Positions 15,240 to 22,234 of a DNA stretch of 52,255 bases are shown piece after piece. Made by a program: the position numbers and the translations under genes. Where the stretch lies: contig NZ_CAMPFU010000008.1 in assembly GCF_946848805.1 (NCBI RefSeq), positions 1 to 52,255 on the forward strand, given 5' to 3'. A model generated the notes under the pieces. It was not told the DNA's origin, did no database searches, and worked only from the letters and a program-made list of their open reading frames with translations. Positions within the stretch are counted from its first letter, which is position 1, and every line of letters begins with the position of its first letter. The stretch is from Deinococcus sp. Marseille-Q6407. Lineage in GTDB: Bacteria > Deinococcota > Deinococci > Deinococcales > Deinococcaceae.

Positions 15240-15268
15240 TTGACAAAGCAGAGAACAGCCTGTAGGCT
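15240..15268 (+). promoter_or_regulatory. Consensus promoter for plus-strand gene trio
   Basis: TTGACA (15240-15245), 17 bases, TAGGCT (15263-15268). It drives the gene at 15313 and probably the two that follow. It is the divergent partner of the promoter at 15157-15185. Confidence 0.8.
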
Positions 15269-15279
15269 ATCCCTACCTC

Positions 15280-15291
15280 GGCAAGAGGACA
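15280..15291 (+). promoter_or_regulatory. Shared leader element, copy 2
   Basis: GGCAAGAGGACA lies in the leader of the gene at 15313, about five bases after the expected transcription start; the ribosome site AAAGGAGAGACACCC follows. Confidence 0.65.
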
Positions 15292-15312
15292 TCACCCAAA
15301 GGAGAGACACCC

Positions 15313-15585
15313 GTGAACATCAAGACCAAGACCCGCCTGCACGTCGCTTCCGCCTTCGCATACGCTGACGGCACCGTGAGCATTCGCCTGCGCGGCCGCA
15401 CCCGTGACGTGTACACCGTTGCCACCTTCCAACCGGCTGAAGTGGTCTGGCTGCTGCAGGAAGACACCTGCGGCGTGCTGGTCGCGCTAGAGCGCGGCTG
15501 GTCGGCCACCGTGCCGCCTGAGCTGTGCAGCGAGGTTGCACTCGCCTTCGGACTCCGCACCGTGCCGGCCACCTCGGCCGCTTGA
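15313..15585 (+). CDS. Small hypothetical protein
   Basis: The product has 90 residues, compact and beta-rich by eye (VSIRLRGRTRDVYTVATF). No family recognised. The start is GTG at 15313 behind AAAGGAGAG; the first bases of this gene and of the divergent gene at 15118 are nearly identical (GTGAACA), as if one leader had been copied to the other. Confidence 0.65.
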   Translation: MNIKTKTRLHVASAFAYADGTVSIRLRGRTRDVYTVATFQPAEVVWLLQEDTCGVLVALERGWSATVPPELCSEVALAFGLRTVPATSAA

Positions 15586-15630
15586 ACCCTCAGCGCTCCG
15601 GCTCCGGTCGGGGCCTTTCCCGAAAGGAAC

Positions 15631-15897
15631 ATGACCATGTTTGAAGACTGCCCCCATTGCGGCACCACCCTCGACCCCTTCGGCCAGTGCTACGCCTGCG
15701 ACACCTACGGCACGCCGGCCGAGCAGCGCCGGGAGACTGCTGAGGCTGAGCTGAAACGCTGCACGACCTGCCAGGCGGCACACACCGAGGCCACCGAGCG
15801 TTGCGAGTACTGCGAAGGCCACAACATCACGGCTGAGGACTACGAGAATTGGTGCGTTGCCTGTGACGATGCTCGCACAGACAACCTGCTGTTCTGA
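15631..15897 (+). CDS. Zinc-binding protein with five CxxC knuckles
   Basis: The product has 88 residues. Cysteines fall in five CxxC pairs at 7/10, 20/23, 44/47, 58/61 and 75/78, so two full zinc ribbons plus one half-site are possible. The remaining residues are acidic and polar. Such small multi-ribbon proteins often bind nucleic acid or host RNA polymerase, but no family is recognised. AAAGGAAC precedes two close ATG codons (15631 and 15637). A terminator follows. Confidence 0.7.
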   Translation: MTMFEDCPHCGTTLDPFGQCYACDTYGTPAEQRRETAEAELKRCTTCQAAHTEATERCEYCEGHNITAEDYENWCVACDDARTDNLLF

Positions 15898-15910
15898 ACC
15901 CACAAAAAAG

Positions 15911-15938
15911 CCCCGCCTCACTTGGCGGGGTACTTTTC
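15911..15938 (+). terminator. Rho-independent terminator
   Basis: CCCCGCC-TCACTT-GGCGGGG followed by TACTTTTC, 14 bases after the stop of the five-knuckle gene. Confidence 0.75.
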
Positions 15939-15956
15939 GCGCCCGGCTCCGAAATC

Positions 15957-15968
15957 GGCAAGAGGACA
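15957..15968 (+). promoter_or_regulatory. Shared leader element, copy 3
   Basis: GGCAAGAGGACA lies after a terminator and before the small basic gene at 15999. No clear -35/-10 pair precedes it. A related GGCAAGAGGA occurs at 16010-16019 inside the start of that gene. Confidence 0.55.
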
Positions 15969-15998
15969 GAGACACGGGGGCGCTGAATGGAGTTTAAC

Positions 15999-16217
15999 AT
16001 GACCGTCATGGCAAGAGGAAGTAACCCAGCAAGCAAGAAGAACCTGCGGCCCGACGCGGCCAAGAAGCCAGGCCGGGCCGTGCGGGGGAAAACCATCCGG
16101 TTCCCCGACGCTGAAACTGAAGGCCGTTACAACAAGTTCGTGGCCGAGTTCGACGGCCCAGAGTCCGAGGCGTTAGGAGCGCTGGTCAAGAAAGCCACGG
16201 CCGACATGGATTACTAA
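15999..16217 (+). CDS. Small basic hypothetical protein
   Basis: The product has 72 residues from the ATG at 15999, chosen because GGAG lies six bases before it; an upstream in-frame ATG at 15987 overlaps that site. The N-terminal half is strongly basic (SNPASKKNLRPDAAKKPGR), the C-terminal half acidic and helical. The end overlaps the converging gene by four bases. No family recognised; nucleic acid binding is possible. Confidence 0.55.
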   Translation: MTVMARGSNPASKKNLRPDAAKKPGRAVRGKTIRFPDAETEGRYNKFVAEFDGPESEALGALVKKATADMDY

Positions 16218-16603
16218 TCCTCGTCGTCATCCCAGGCTTCCAGCTCCGGCCGGGGCGTCAGCTTGCGCTCCCGGTACTCAGCCAACAGCCCGCTGCCGTT
16301 CCGGTTCACTTTCTGGCCCGCCGCTTCCCGGTGGGCCATTTCTCTGCCCTGGTCCTGCCGGCGGTAGCAGGTGCTGTGGGACATGCCGCTGTGGACCGAC
16401 ATCCAGCGCGGGAAGTCCTGGCCCAGCACGCCCAGACGGTAGAAGTCCAGTGCCAGGGCGTAGGTGGCCCTGGCCTGCTGGCGTACCCGCTCCTCGGAAT
16501 CGGGGTGCCCCATCTGCCCTATCTCGGCAGCCCGTTTCTGCAGGGCTTCAATATCCTGCGGCTGAATCTTGCGCTTCCGGGTGTCTGTTTCAGTTTGAAA
16601 CAT
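16214..16603 (-). CDS. Putative HTH-like regulator
   Basis: The product has 129 residues, mostly charged helices. Residues about 65-90 (FPRWMSVHSGMSHSTCYRRQDQG) could form a helix-turn-helix, which is weak evidence. The C-terminus is acidic. The ATG lies within the direct-repeat element at 16584-16617 and is preceded by GAGGTACAG. It is the last gene of the leftward early operon. A regulator is one possibility; I cannot identify a family. Confidence 0.55.
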   Translation of the reverse strand: MFQTETDTRKRKIQPQDIEALQKRAAEIGQMGHPDSEERVRQQARATYALALDFYRLGVLGQDFPRWMSVHSGMSHSTCYRRQDQGREMAHREAAGQKVNRNGSGLLAEYRERKLTPRPELEAWDDDED

Positions 16604-16617
16604 TCTGTACCTCAGCC
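16584..16617. repeat. Direct repeat with dyad, copy A
   Basis: 32 of 34 bases match copy B at 16651-16684, 67 bases away. Each copy contains the dyad GTTTCA-GTT-TGAAAC, a ribosome site (GAGGTAC on the minus strand), an ATG and an overlapping TGA of the preceding frame. Copy A supplies the start of the gene at 16603. Confidence 0.85.
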
Positions 16618-16670
16618 GAGCGGGCAGGGCAGTGGTTCACTGAACCGGATTCTGTTTCAGTTTGAAACAT
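16590..16670 (-). CDS. 26-codon mini-ORF created by tandem duplication
   Basis: Between the two repeat copies a short frame begins with the same residues as the downstream gene (MFQTET) and ends with nearly the same residues as the upstream gene (AEVQNVSN). It therefore looks like the product of a tandem duplication of the gene junction. It has a ribosome site and overlaps both neighbours by 14 bases, so it could be translated as a coupling peptide, but selection for the peptide is not shown. Confidence 0.4.
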   Translation of the reverse strand: MFQTETESGSVNHCPARSAEVQNVSN

Positions 16671-16684
16671 TCCGTACCTCGGCC
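16651..16684. repeat. Direct repeat with dyad, copy B
   Basis: Second copy of the element at 16584-16617. Here it encodes the last codons and the stop of the gene at 16657 and the start of the mini-ORF. The dyad GTTTCA-GTT-TGAAAC is intact. Confidence 0.85.
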
Positions 16685-16887
16685 ACGGGGTGCCGCTTTT
16701 TGACGGCGCGGCGGGCCTTTCGCCCATTCTCGATGTAGTAGCGGTTACGGAAGCCCTCCTGCCGTGCCTCCCACTCTTCTTCGGTGCGGCAGCCGGCCAT
16801 CATTGCAGCGTGGGGGCTGGAATGGGCAGTGCCGCGCAGGAAGGCGTGCTTGGCTTTCTCGGCATACGGTTTCTTTGGTCTGGGCAT
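16657..16887 (-). CDS. Small basic hypothetical protein
   Basis: The product has 76 residues from the ATG at 16887, which has AGGAG six bases upstream; an in-frame ATG at 16893 overlaps that site. The protein is basic with a Lys/Pro start and an RKARRAVKKRHP segment near the end. No family recognised. Its last five codons form part of the duplicated element shared with the next gene. Confidence 0.6.
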   Translation of the reverse strand: MPRPKKPYAEKAKHAFLRGTAHSSPHAAMMAGCRTEEEWEARQEGFRNRYYIENGRKARRAVKKRHPVAEVRNVSN

Positions 16888-16901
16888 AGGCATCTCCTCT
16901 C

Positions 16902-17252
16902 CTACCGGCCGTAGCCGGGGCAGCCGCTGTTTCGGCGGGCCTTGTCTCTCTTGCGGTCGCGGTGGATGGCATGGGGGTCGAGCAAGTGGCGCTCATAGGC
17001 GTAGGGCGGCAAAAAGGTCCGCACCAGCTGGGCATCAGGGTCGAACGCCAGCTTGCAGTCCTTGCCCAGGACCCGGACGAGGTAGATTGGCCCACCACCT
17101 GAGTCGAAGGCATAGGGACGCGGCGGGTACTCGGCCAGATGGGCGCACAGCGCGTCGTAGTCGCGGGCGGATAGGTGCAAGCCGTAGCGCTCGGCCGCCC
17201 GCTGCTGGCAATGGGCCAGGCACCAGACCCGGCGGCGCGCTGGGGAGATCAT
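16902..17252 (-). CDS. Hypothetical basic protein
   Basis: The product has 116 residues starting MISPARRRVWCLAHCQQRAAERYG. The stretch QQRAAERYGLHLSARDYDALCAHL is common in small phage proteins of unknown function encoded next to nuclease genes. Two Cys near the start and the basic C-terminus (HRDRKRDKARRNSGCPGYGR) suggest nucleic acid binding. The ATG overlaps the stop of the nuclease gene (ATGA). The longer open frame upstream is out of register with real genes and was not used. Confidence 0.65.
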   Translation of the reverse strand: MISPARRRVWCLAHCQQRAAERYGLHLSARDYDALCAHLAEYPPRPYAFDSGGGPIYLVRVLGKDCKLAFDPDAQLVRTFLPPYAYERHLLDPHAIHRDRKRDKARRNSGCPGYGR

Positions 17253-17656
17253 GGGGCCGCCTCTTCTGCCTTCAGCAGCGACTCGATCTTCTGGCCCAAG
17301 CGGATGATCTCTTCTGCCTGCTCGATGCAGGTCACGACATAGACCTCCTGCCCGTAGTTCTGCCGCAGGTTCTGGTGGGTTAGCTTCTGGTCGAGGCTCA
17401 ACTTCCCGCCGGCTGCGTTCTTGAACTCCACGTAAGCCACCAGGCCCAGGCCGTTGCCCAGGCCCTTGGTGAACAGGTAATCGGGGAACCCTTTGGGCAG
17501 CGCGCCGGGCCGCGGCTTGCCGTTTTTGAGGCGTCCTCGGCCGACGTTGTTGGCTTCCGTGCGAACAGGATGCCAGCCGGCCAGCAGGAAGCGGCCACAG
17601 CACACCTGCACCACCTGTTTCTCGGTAGCCGGTGCCAGTTCGGGGGCAAGTTTCAC
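17249..17656 (-). CDS. VRR-NUC type PD-(D/E)XK nuclease
   Basis: The product has 135 residues. The VRR-NUC plan is visible: an early Glu (about 34), GFPDY at 56-60 with the metal-binding Asp59, then VEFKN at 76-80 with the E-x-K pair, and the Q and H of LDQKLTHQNL at about 89-97. The family includes phage Holliday-junction resolvase-like and structure-specific nucleases. It probably processes replication or recombination intermediates. The start is GTG, overlapping the upstream stop by GTGA. Confidence 0.8.
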   Translation of the reverse strand: MKLAPELAPATEKQVVQVCCGRFLLAGWHPVRTEANNVGRGRLKNGKPRPGALPKGFPDYLFTKGLGNGLGLVAYVEFKNAAGGKLSLDQKLTHQNLRQNYGQEVYVVTCIEQAEEIIRLGQKIESLLKAEEAAP

Positions 17657-17961
17657 CCGGCCATCTCCAGCAGTTCATCCAGCCCCGTGTGGGTCACGAT
17701 GAGGTAATGCCGACCACTCTTGCCGGTCTTCCAGTCGAGGCGGTAGAGCTTCCAGCCGATTGCCTGGGCGCAGGTATGGCCCTCACGCTCAGCGGCTTCG
17801 CCCGGCTCCCAGGGACCGGCGCGGGTCAGGCGCAGGCGGTCGGGACCGGTTCGCACGGCCACTTCCAGGCCACTGCCCAGCGTCCGGTGCTTCTCGGTGC
17901 CGGTGCGGCGGACCTCGCGGAGCATGTGGCGCAGCAGGTCACCCAGTTTCGGCTTACCCAC
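17653..17961 (-). CDS. Small hypothetical protein, early operon
   Basis: The product has 102 residues from GTG at 17961, which has a G-rich site (AGGGGGG) upstream and overlaps the preceding stop by eight bases. A longer frame from 18006 would cover the end of the neighbouring gene. It is basic and beta-rich; the C-terminal half (YRLDWKTGKSGRHYLIVTHTG) may be a small DNA-binding or OB-like fold. No family recognised. Confidence 0.6.
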   Translation of the reverse strand: MGKPKLGDLLRHMLREVRRTGTEKHRTLGSGLEVAVRTGPDRLRLTRAGPWEPGEAAEREGHTCAQAIGWKLYRLDWKTGKSGRHYLIVTHTGLDELLEMAG

Positions 17962-18181
17962 AGCGGCCCCCCTTCTGCTTTGGCGCAAAGTAAAAGCAGC
18001 TGGCATCCGGTGCAGTCCATATCCGGCCCCGGCCGTCCTCGAAGTACGAACCGCGTAGCTCCAGGCGCATAGGCATCCGGCAGGGGCGGTGATGGATGAA
18101 GTCGGCGCTCTGGTCTTCGGGCACGCCGGCCCGCTTCTGCCAGAGGCTGCAATCCTGGCAGGGTCCGGTAGGCGCTTTCAT
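17954..18181 (-). CDS. Small Cys-rich hypothetical protein
   Basis: The product has 75 residues with CQDCSLW at the start, a Cys in HRPCRMPM and two more near the end, a pattern fitting one zinc site. It begins with ATGA overlap to the upstream winged-helix gene. CxxC plus RGSYFEDGRGRIW also occurs in small phage proteins of unknown role. Metal binding is inferred only from spacing. Confidence 0.6.
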   Translation of the reverse strand: MKAPTGPCQDCSLWQKRAGVPEDQSADFIHHRPCRMPMRLELRGSYFEDGRGRIWTAPDASCFYFAPKQKGGRCG

Positions 18182-18564
18182 TTCTGCTCCTTGGGGTAAA
18201 TCCGGCGGTAGCCCCGCTCGTCATCTTCGCTATGCAGCAGTCCTTTGCTGAGCAGGGCGCGCACGATGGGCAGGACCACCGTGTCACTCAGGCCAATCCG
18301 CCTTGCCACGTCCCTGGCTGTCGTGCCCGGGCAGGCAATCACAGCGGCCAGCACCACCCCGGTTCGCTGGGCATAGAGCCGGTCACCGTCCACATCCGCG
18401 TCCGCCCGCGCCTGATCAAGCAATTGGCACCAATCCGCGTCGGTCACGGCCCCAGCGGCTGCGGCTGCGCCCACGTTGGGGAAGTGGCGGCCGGTGCGCT
18501 GATGGGCCAGGCCCAGCGTTGCATTGACGGCAGCTGTCACATAAGCAGGGGTACGGCCACTCAC
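18178..18564 (-). CDS. Winged-helix DNA-binding protein
   Basis: The product has 128 residues. The last 60 contain a MarR/GntR-like winged helix: TTARDVARRIGLSDTVVLPIVRALLSKGLLHSE followed by a short wing (DDERGYRRIYP). The N-terminal half is Ala-rich and helical and may be for dimerisation. The start is GTG, overlapping the upstream stop (GTGA). It is one of few DNA-binding candidates that could activate the late promoters, though nothing in its sequence shows that. Confidence 0.65.
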   Translation of the reverse strand: MSGRTPAYVTAAVNATLGLAHQRTGRHFPNVGAAAAAGAVTDADWCQLLDQARADADVDGDRLYAQRTGVVLAAVIACPGTTARDVARRIGLSDTVVLPIVRALLSKGLLHSEDDERGYRRIYPKEQK

Positions 18565-18929
18565 TGCTGGACTCCGAGAGGAAGCGGAATGTTACAGGGT
18601 GCCGGAGCTGGGGCAAGAGCGCTCACTTCCAGTGCCCAGACGATCACGGGGCGAGCCGTGTATGCGAACTGGCAGTCACACTCCGGGCACTCCAGCAGAT
18701 CACTGTGGGTCTGCATTCCCTGCAGGCCGGCGGCACGGGCGTCCTGGTGCTTCAAACGTAAACGTTTACGATCTTCAGCAGAAACTGCTCCCGTGCCGTG
18801 CAGCTCGCTCACCTGCTCAGGGCCGTAGTGCCAGAGCAGCAGCCGCTGCACCTGGTCACGGCAGGGGCCTTGCAGGCTTGCCAGCTCGGCGCGCCACATC
18901 TCGCGGTTCTCGGGGGTCAGGATGCGCAT
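18561..18929 (-). CDS. Hypothetical protein with CPEC zinc-knuckle half
   Basis: The product has 122 residues. The N-terminal 60 are helical and charged; CPECDCQF at about 80-87 suggests a zinc or redox site. The C-terminus is hydrophobic and Ala/Pro-rich. It starts within the helicase stop (TAATG), immediately after it, in the replication operon. No family recognised. Confidence 0.6.
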   Translation of the reverse strand: MRILTPENREMWRAELASLQGPCRDQVQRLLLWHYGPEQVSELHGTGAVSAEDRKRLRLKHQDARAAGLQGMQTHSDLLECPECDCQFAYTARPVIVWALEVSALAPAPAPCNIPLPLGVQQ

Positions 18930-20254
18930 TACAGGTCCCCCCGCGCCATGAACTTGAACAGCCGCATGTTGGCTTCCAGGGCCACATCCTTCACCGGGCC
19001 GTTGCGGTTCTTGCGCACCCGCAGCACCGCCTCACCAGGCCGGTCGGTGGGGTCGTAGTAGTCCGGGCGGTGAATGAAGGTCACGGTGTCCGCGTCCTGC
19101 TCCAGCTCGCCGGAGTCCCGCAGGTCAGGCAGGTCGGGTTCAGGGTTGCCGCGTTTGGTCACCTCGCGGTTCAGCTGGCTGCACAGGATCACCGGCACGC
19201 CCAGGCGCTGGGCCACGTCACGCTTGAGGGTCTTGGTGATGTAGCCGAACAGCTGGCTGCGGTTATCGGCCTGCTGGCGCGGGGCATGAGCCACCACATG
19301 GCTCAGCTGATCGATCACCACCAGGCCCAGGCCTCCCCGGGCGTGCTGGCGGTAGCAGGCCGAAACAATGCCATCCAGGGTGGACTCCTCATCCACCAGC
19401 CAGCGGTCGCGCAGGCTGTGCAGCTTCTGGCGGGCCTGTTCCAGCGCGGCCGGGGCGTGGTTGGCCGGTTGGGTGCGGCCGTGTTCAATCGCCACGCCGC
19501 TCATGCGGGCCAGGGCGCGCATCCGGGTCACCTGGGCGCCGTCTTCGAGGCTGAACATCAGCGAGCGCACACCCGGCTGCTTGCCGGTGCCGAAAGCGGC
19601 CGCCTGCGAGAGTTGCCCAGCCAGGGCGCTTTTACCCATCGAGGGCCGCGCAGCCAGGATGTTCAGGGTGCCCGGTTGCCAGCCGCCAGTCACGGTGTCC
19701 AGCGGTGCCAGACCACTGGTCACGCCCCGGTAGTTCTGGGGGTACAGGATCCGGTCAATGGCGCTGTCCAGATCGTCCGCGATGCTGCTGGTGGTGTCCC
19801 GGGGTGCCAGGCCGGCGAGGTTGTTCAGGGAGGTTGCCGCCTCGGTCAGCATCGGCATCAGCTCACGCCCCACGCCGTCCTGCAGCTGGCGGTGCAGGTC
19901 GCCCACGATCTGGCCCGCTTTCTCGCGGCGGTACGCGGCCAGCACCCCAGAAACAGCGCCGGGCAGCTCTTCGGGGCGCAGGCTGTAAGCGTCCAGCTCC
20001 ACCAGGCCCTGCACGGTCAGGTCACTGGGCCAGCGGGGGTGCCCGGTCATCTGGGCCAGCTCGGCCAGACTGGGCTCACGGCCCTCGGCGGCCAGTTCCT
20101 GCACGATGCTCCACAGGCCGCCGGCGTGGCGCAGGTACTCGGGGCGCAGGGCGCGCAGTTCGGGCAGGCCCAGCAGCGTGGGATCCACCATCACGCTGGC
20201 GATAATGCCGAGTTCGAGGTGACGGGGGTTCTGGTAGTTCATCAGGTCAGACAT
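18929..20254 (-). CDS. Replicative DNA helicase, DnaB family
   Basis: The product has 441 residues. A DnaB N-terminal helical domain (about 8-110) is followed by a RecA-type ATPase: Walker A ARPSMGKSA at 202-210, the SLEDG motif at about 235-239, Walker B VVIDQLSHV at 312-320, and the CSQLNREV / DLRDSGELEQDADTV segment with the arginine-finger region near the end. It would be loaded on the phage origin by the initiator encoded just upstream, as lambda P loads host DnaB, but here the phage brings its own helicase. Confidence 0.9.
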   Translation of the reverse strand: MSDLMNYQNPRHLELGIIASVMVDPTLLGLPELRALRPEYLRHAGGLWSIVQELAAEGREPSLAELAQMTGHPRWPSDLTVQGLVELDAYSLRPEELPGAVSGVLAAYRREKAGQIVGDLHRQLQDGVGRELMPMLTEAATSLNNLAGLAPRDTTSSIADDLDSAIDRILYPQNYRGVTSGLAPLDTVTGGWQPGTLNILAARPSMGKSALAGQLSQAAAFGTGKQPGVRSLMFSLEDGAQVTRMRALARMSGVAIEHGRTQPANHAPAALEQARQKLHSLRDRWLVDEESTLDGIVSACYRQHARGGLGLVVIDQLSHVVAHAPRQQADNRSQLFGYITKTLKRDVAQRLGVPVILCSQLNREVTKRGNPEPDLPDLRDSGELEQDADTVTFIHRPDYYDPTDRPGEAVLRVRKNRNGPVKDVALEANMRLFKFMARGDL

Positions 20255-21240
20255 CAGGCACTCCTCGGGGCGGGAGAAACTTTCATGGCGGGCTGCGTGC
20301 TGCTCCAGGGCACCCAGATGGATTCCGAGGCGTCAGCACCGATCTGCAGGGTCAGCATCTGGCTGTCCACGTCCACGTCCAGCACGGGGCCGGAACGGGC
20401 GCCACACACCCGGATTTCGCCGGGCCGGGGCTGCTCGGAACCTGCGGGCACGTTGGCTTCAAGGGCTGCGTTCTGGTCGCGCTGGAACTGCTTTTTCAGT
20501 TCTTCGGGCCAGGGCTTGGTGCCGTCCAGCAGCCAGACCAGGCCAGCCATCGGCACCCGGGACAGGCGCGAGTCGGTGCGGGCAATCTGCCACGCCTGCC
20601 GGATGAACGCTTCGGAATATTCCTCCGCCCAGCGCTGAATGTGCGCGGTGTTGTTGTTGACGAAATTGGCATTGACCAGGCGGTGGAACAACTGCGCCGC
20701 CGCAGCGAAATCGTCGGGACGGGTTTGCACCGGCACCCGGGGCGCAGCGGGGGTTTTCTGAGAAGTCGTCGTCATGCTTTCCGGCTCACCAGAATCGCTC
20801 TCACTTACAGTGTGAGTAAGTAGGTTTATATCTTTTCTTTCTTCTTCTACTTCTTCAGGGCGCGGCGTTTGTTGTGCTGGACAGCTTTTTTTGCTGCGGT
20901 TTTGGACATTTTTGTCGTCACTCTTGTCGTCATCCGTGTCGCCAGTGGTGTCGTCACTCTTGTCGTCAGGGGTGGCGACACTTTCACCGGCGCCCAGGAC
21001 ATAGCCGTCGGGGCTCAGGGTCAGCAGGCCAGAAGCGGTCAGCCTGGCCAGTGAGCGGTCCAGCTGGCGGCTGCTGCGGCCGGTGTAATCCAGCAGAGCA
21101 CCCAGGGTCACGGCAGGGCGCTTCAGTCCGGCGCTGTAGGCCACCCGAATCAGGATCAGGCTGCTGGTGGGGTCCAGAGCAGGCAGGGCAGCCAGCACCC
21201 AGTTGGGCAGGGTACCGAACGTTCCAGGGCGGCGCTTCAT
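20254..21240 (-). CDS. O-like replication initiator (winged-helix)
   Basis: The product has 328 residues from the ATG at 21240. The N-terminal 100 residues form a winged-helix replication-protein domain (LPALDPTSSLILIRVAYSAG, then GRSSRQLDRSLARLTASGLL). A very acidic Asp/Lys/Ser linker (about 105-150) is encoded by repeated DNA. The C-terminal domain (about 185-260, FHRLVNANFVNNNTAHIQRWAEEYSEAFIRQAW) resembles primosomal DnaD-type helicase-loading domains. Position before the helicase and the repeats inside the gene match lambda O. It should bind the origin inside its own gene and load the helicase. Confidence 0.7.
   Translation of the reverse strand: MKRRPGTFGTLPNWVLAALPALDPTSSLILIRVAYSAGLKRPAVTLGALLDYTGRSSRQLDRSLARLTASGLLTLSPDGYVLGAGESVATPDDKSDDTTGDTDDDKSDDKNVQNRSKKSCPAQQTPRPEEVEEERKDINLLTHTVSESDSGEPESMTTTSQKTPAAPRVPVQTRPDDFAAAAQLFHRLVNANFVNNNTAHIQRWAEEYSEAFIRQAWQIARTDSRLSRVPMAGLVWLLDGTKPWPEELKKQFQRDQNAALEANVPAGSEQPRPGEIRVCGARSGPVLDVDVDSQMLTLQIGADASESIWVPWSSTQPAMKVSPAPRSA
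20815..20968. other. Candidate replication origin inside the initiator gene
   Basis: Two perfect 20-bp direct repeats start at 20913 and 20949 (TGTCGTCACTCTTGTCGTCA), 36 bp apart, with shorter TGTCG and GGCGACA elements around them. Each repeat is itself made of two GTCGTCA units. A pyrimidine-rich, AT-rich tract (about 20815-20915, GTTTATATCTTTTC and runs of T) lies beside them. Iterons plus an easily melted tract inside the initiator gene are the plan of the lambda origin. The repeats also encode the acidic linker, so protein low complexity is an alternative explanation. Confidence 0.5.
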
Positions 21241-21689
21241 GCGGCACGCTCCGCGGCCATGTGCATGGCGGTCTGAAATACGTCCAGTCGTTCCCACAGG
21301 GGCAGCCACAGCAGGGCCACCAGCCCACGGCGCATCCGGCCGTCCTGGAAGAATGCGGCGGGCAACATGCGCAGCTCTTCGGCGTCGCCGGTCAGCACCG
21401 GCTCACGCAGGACCCGGCTCCACTCGGCCAGCTCTTCGCTGGAGGTGACCAGCAGGCCAGCGGCGGCCACCGGATCCACACGGTTCAGCACAGCCAGATA
21501 AAGGGCGCGCAGCTGCTCGGGGTCCTGCGGCACAACCAGATCCAGGGCGGTCTCTTCGGCGGTGCCTGCGCCCTGGCGCTCAGCCAGGACGAACACGGGC
21601 CAGAGCATACCCAGGTGGTTGATGGGGGCAAACTCGGCGGGACCCTGGGGGGGCATCGTCTGCGGTGAGGTGAAATGGGCTGCAGTCAT
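21237..21689 (-). CDS. Hypothetical protein of the replication operon
   Basis: The product has 150 residues, largely helical and hydrophobic/acidic, with many Leu, Ala and Glu. It has no signal peptide. It overlaps the initiator start by ATGA. By position it could be a replication accessory or regulator, like genes between cro and O in lambdoid phages, but no family is recognised. Confidence 0.6.
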   Translation of the reverse strand: MTAAHFTSPQTMPPQGPAEFAPINHLGMLWPVFVLAERQGAGTAEETALDLVVPQDPEQLRALYLAVLNRVDPVAAAGLLVTSSEELAEWSRVLREPVLTGDAEELRMLPAAFFQDGRMRRGLVALLWLPLWERLDVFQTAMHMAAERAA

Positions 21690-21692
21690 GGG

Positions 21693-21968
21693 TTACTCCC
21701 TGACGCGTTCCAGGGGTACAGCGACCCCGCTGGGAATGATTGACCCAGCCTGCCCAGTCGCGTACACTAGGCAATAGGCGAGAGCCTCCGGGATGGCGAT
21801 CCCGTAAGCGTTTTTACTCTGAATACGAAGGGTTTTTACTACACCCCCTGCGCCGGTCTTCCAGGACCTGCAGGGGGTGAACCCTTTGGCCTGTCTCTCG
21901 GTCATCTCATCGCTGGCCAGCGGGTTAGCTGACACAATAGCGCAGACCGGGCGGAGGGTGCGCGTCAT
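21693..21968 (-). CDS. Small hypothetical protein
   Basis: The product has 91 residues. The C-terminal half (KTLRIQSKNAYGIAIPEALAYCLVYATG) is reminiscent of an AbrB/SpoVT-like strand-rich DNA-binding segment, which often reads SK..YGIRIPKAL, but the match is partial. The ATG at 21968 shares a base with the upstream stop. It is less GC-rich than the following genes. Confidence 0.55.
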   Translation of the reverse strand: MTRTLRPVCAIVSANPLASDEMTERQAKGFTPCRSWKTGAGGVVKTLRIQSKNAYGIAIPEALAYCLVYATGQAGSIIPSGVAVPLERVRE

Positions 21969-22234
21969 CAGCCCATCACCGCCTGCAGCATGTCCTGGTT
22001 CTCCCAGATGGGCTCCGGGGCCGGGGCACTGACGCTGGGCACCCGCTGGCGTGCCAGATAGGCATCACGGCGGGCCGGGTCACAGGCGTTCAGCTCCTGG
22101 GCCTGCTCGGCCGTCAGCACGAACACCAGCGCCCCAGGGTAGCGGCGGGCCAGCCGGTCAGCCCGCGCCTCAGCCTGAGCGGCTTCAACGGCGTAGGTGT
22201 GACCGGCCATGTACAGATGAACGATTGAGGTCAT
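21968..22234 (-). CDS. Small hypothetical protein
   Basis: The product has 88 residues, with an Ala/Arg/Glu-rich helical middle (EAAQAEARADRLARRYPGALVFVLTAEQAQELNA) that looks like a small alpha/beta fold. It overlaps the Cro-like gene by ATGA and is the second gene of the leftward operon. No family recognised. Confidence 0.6.
   Translation of the reverse strand: MTSIVHLYMAGHTYAVEAAQAEARADRLARRYPGALVFVLTAEQAQELNACDPARRDAYLARQRVPSVSAPAPEPIWENQDMLQAVMG

Noticed and set aside
18599..20638. Plus-strand frame of 679 codons opposite the helicase
   Set aside because: No motifs, His/Gln-rich composition typical of antisense frames, and the helicase on the other strand is unmistakable.
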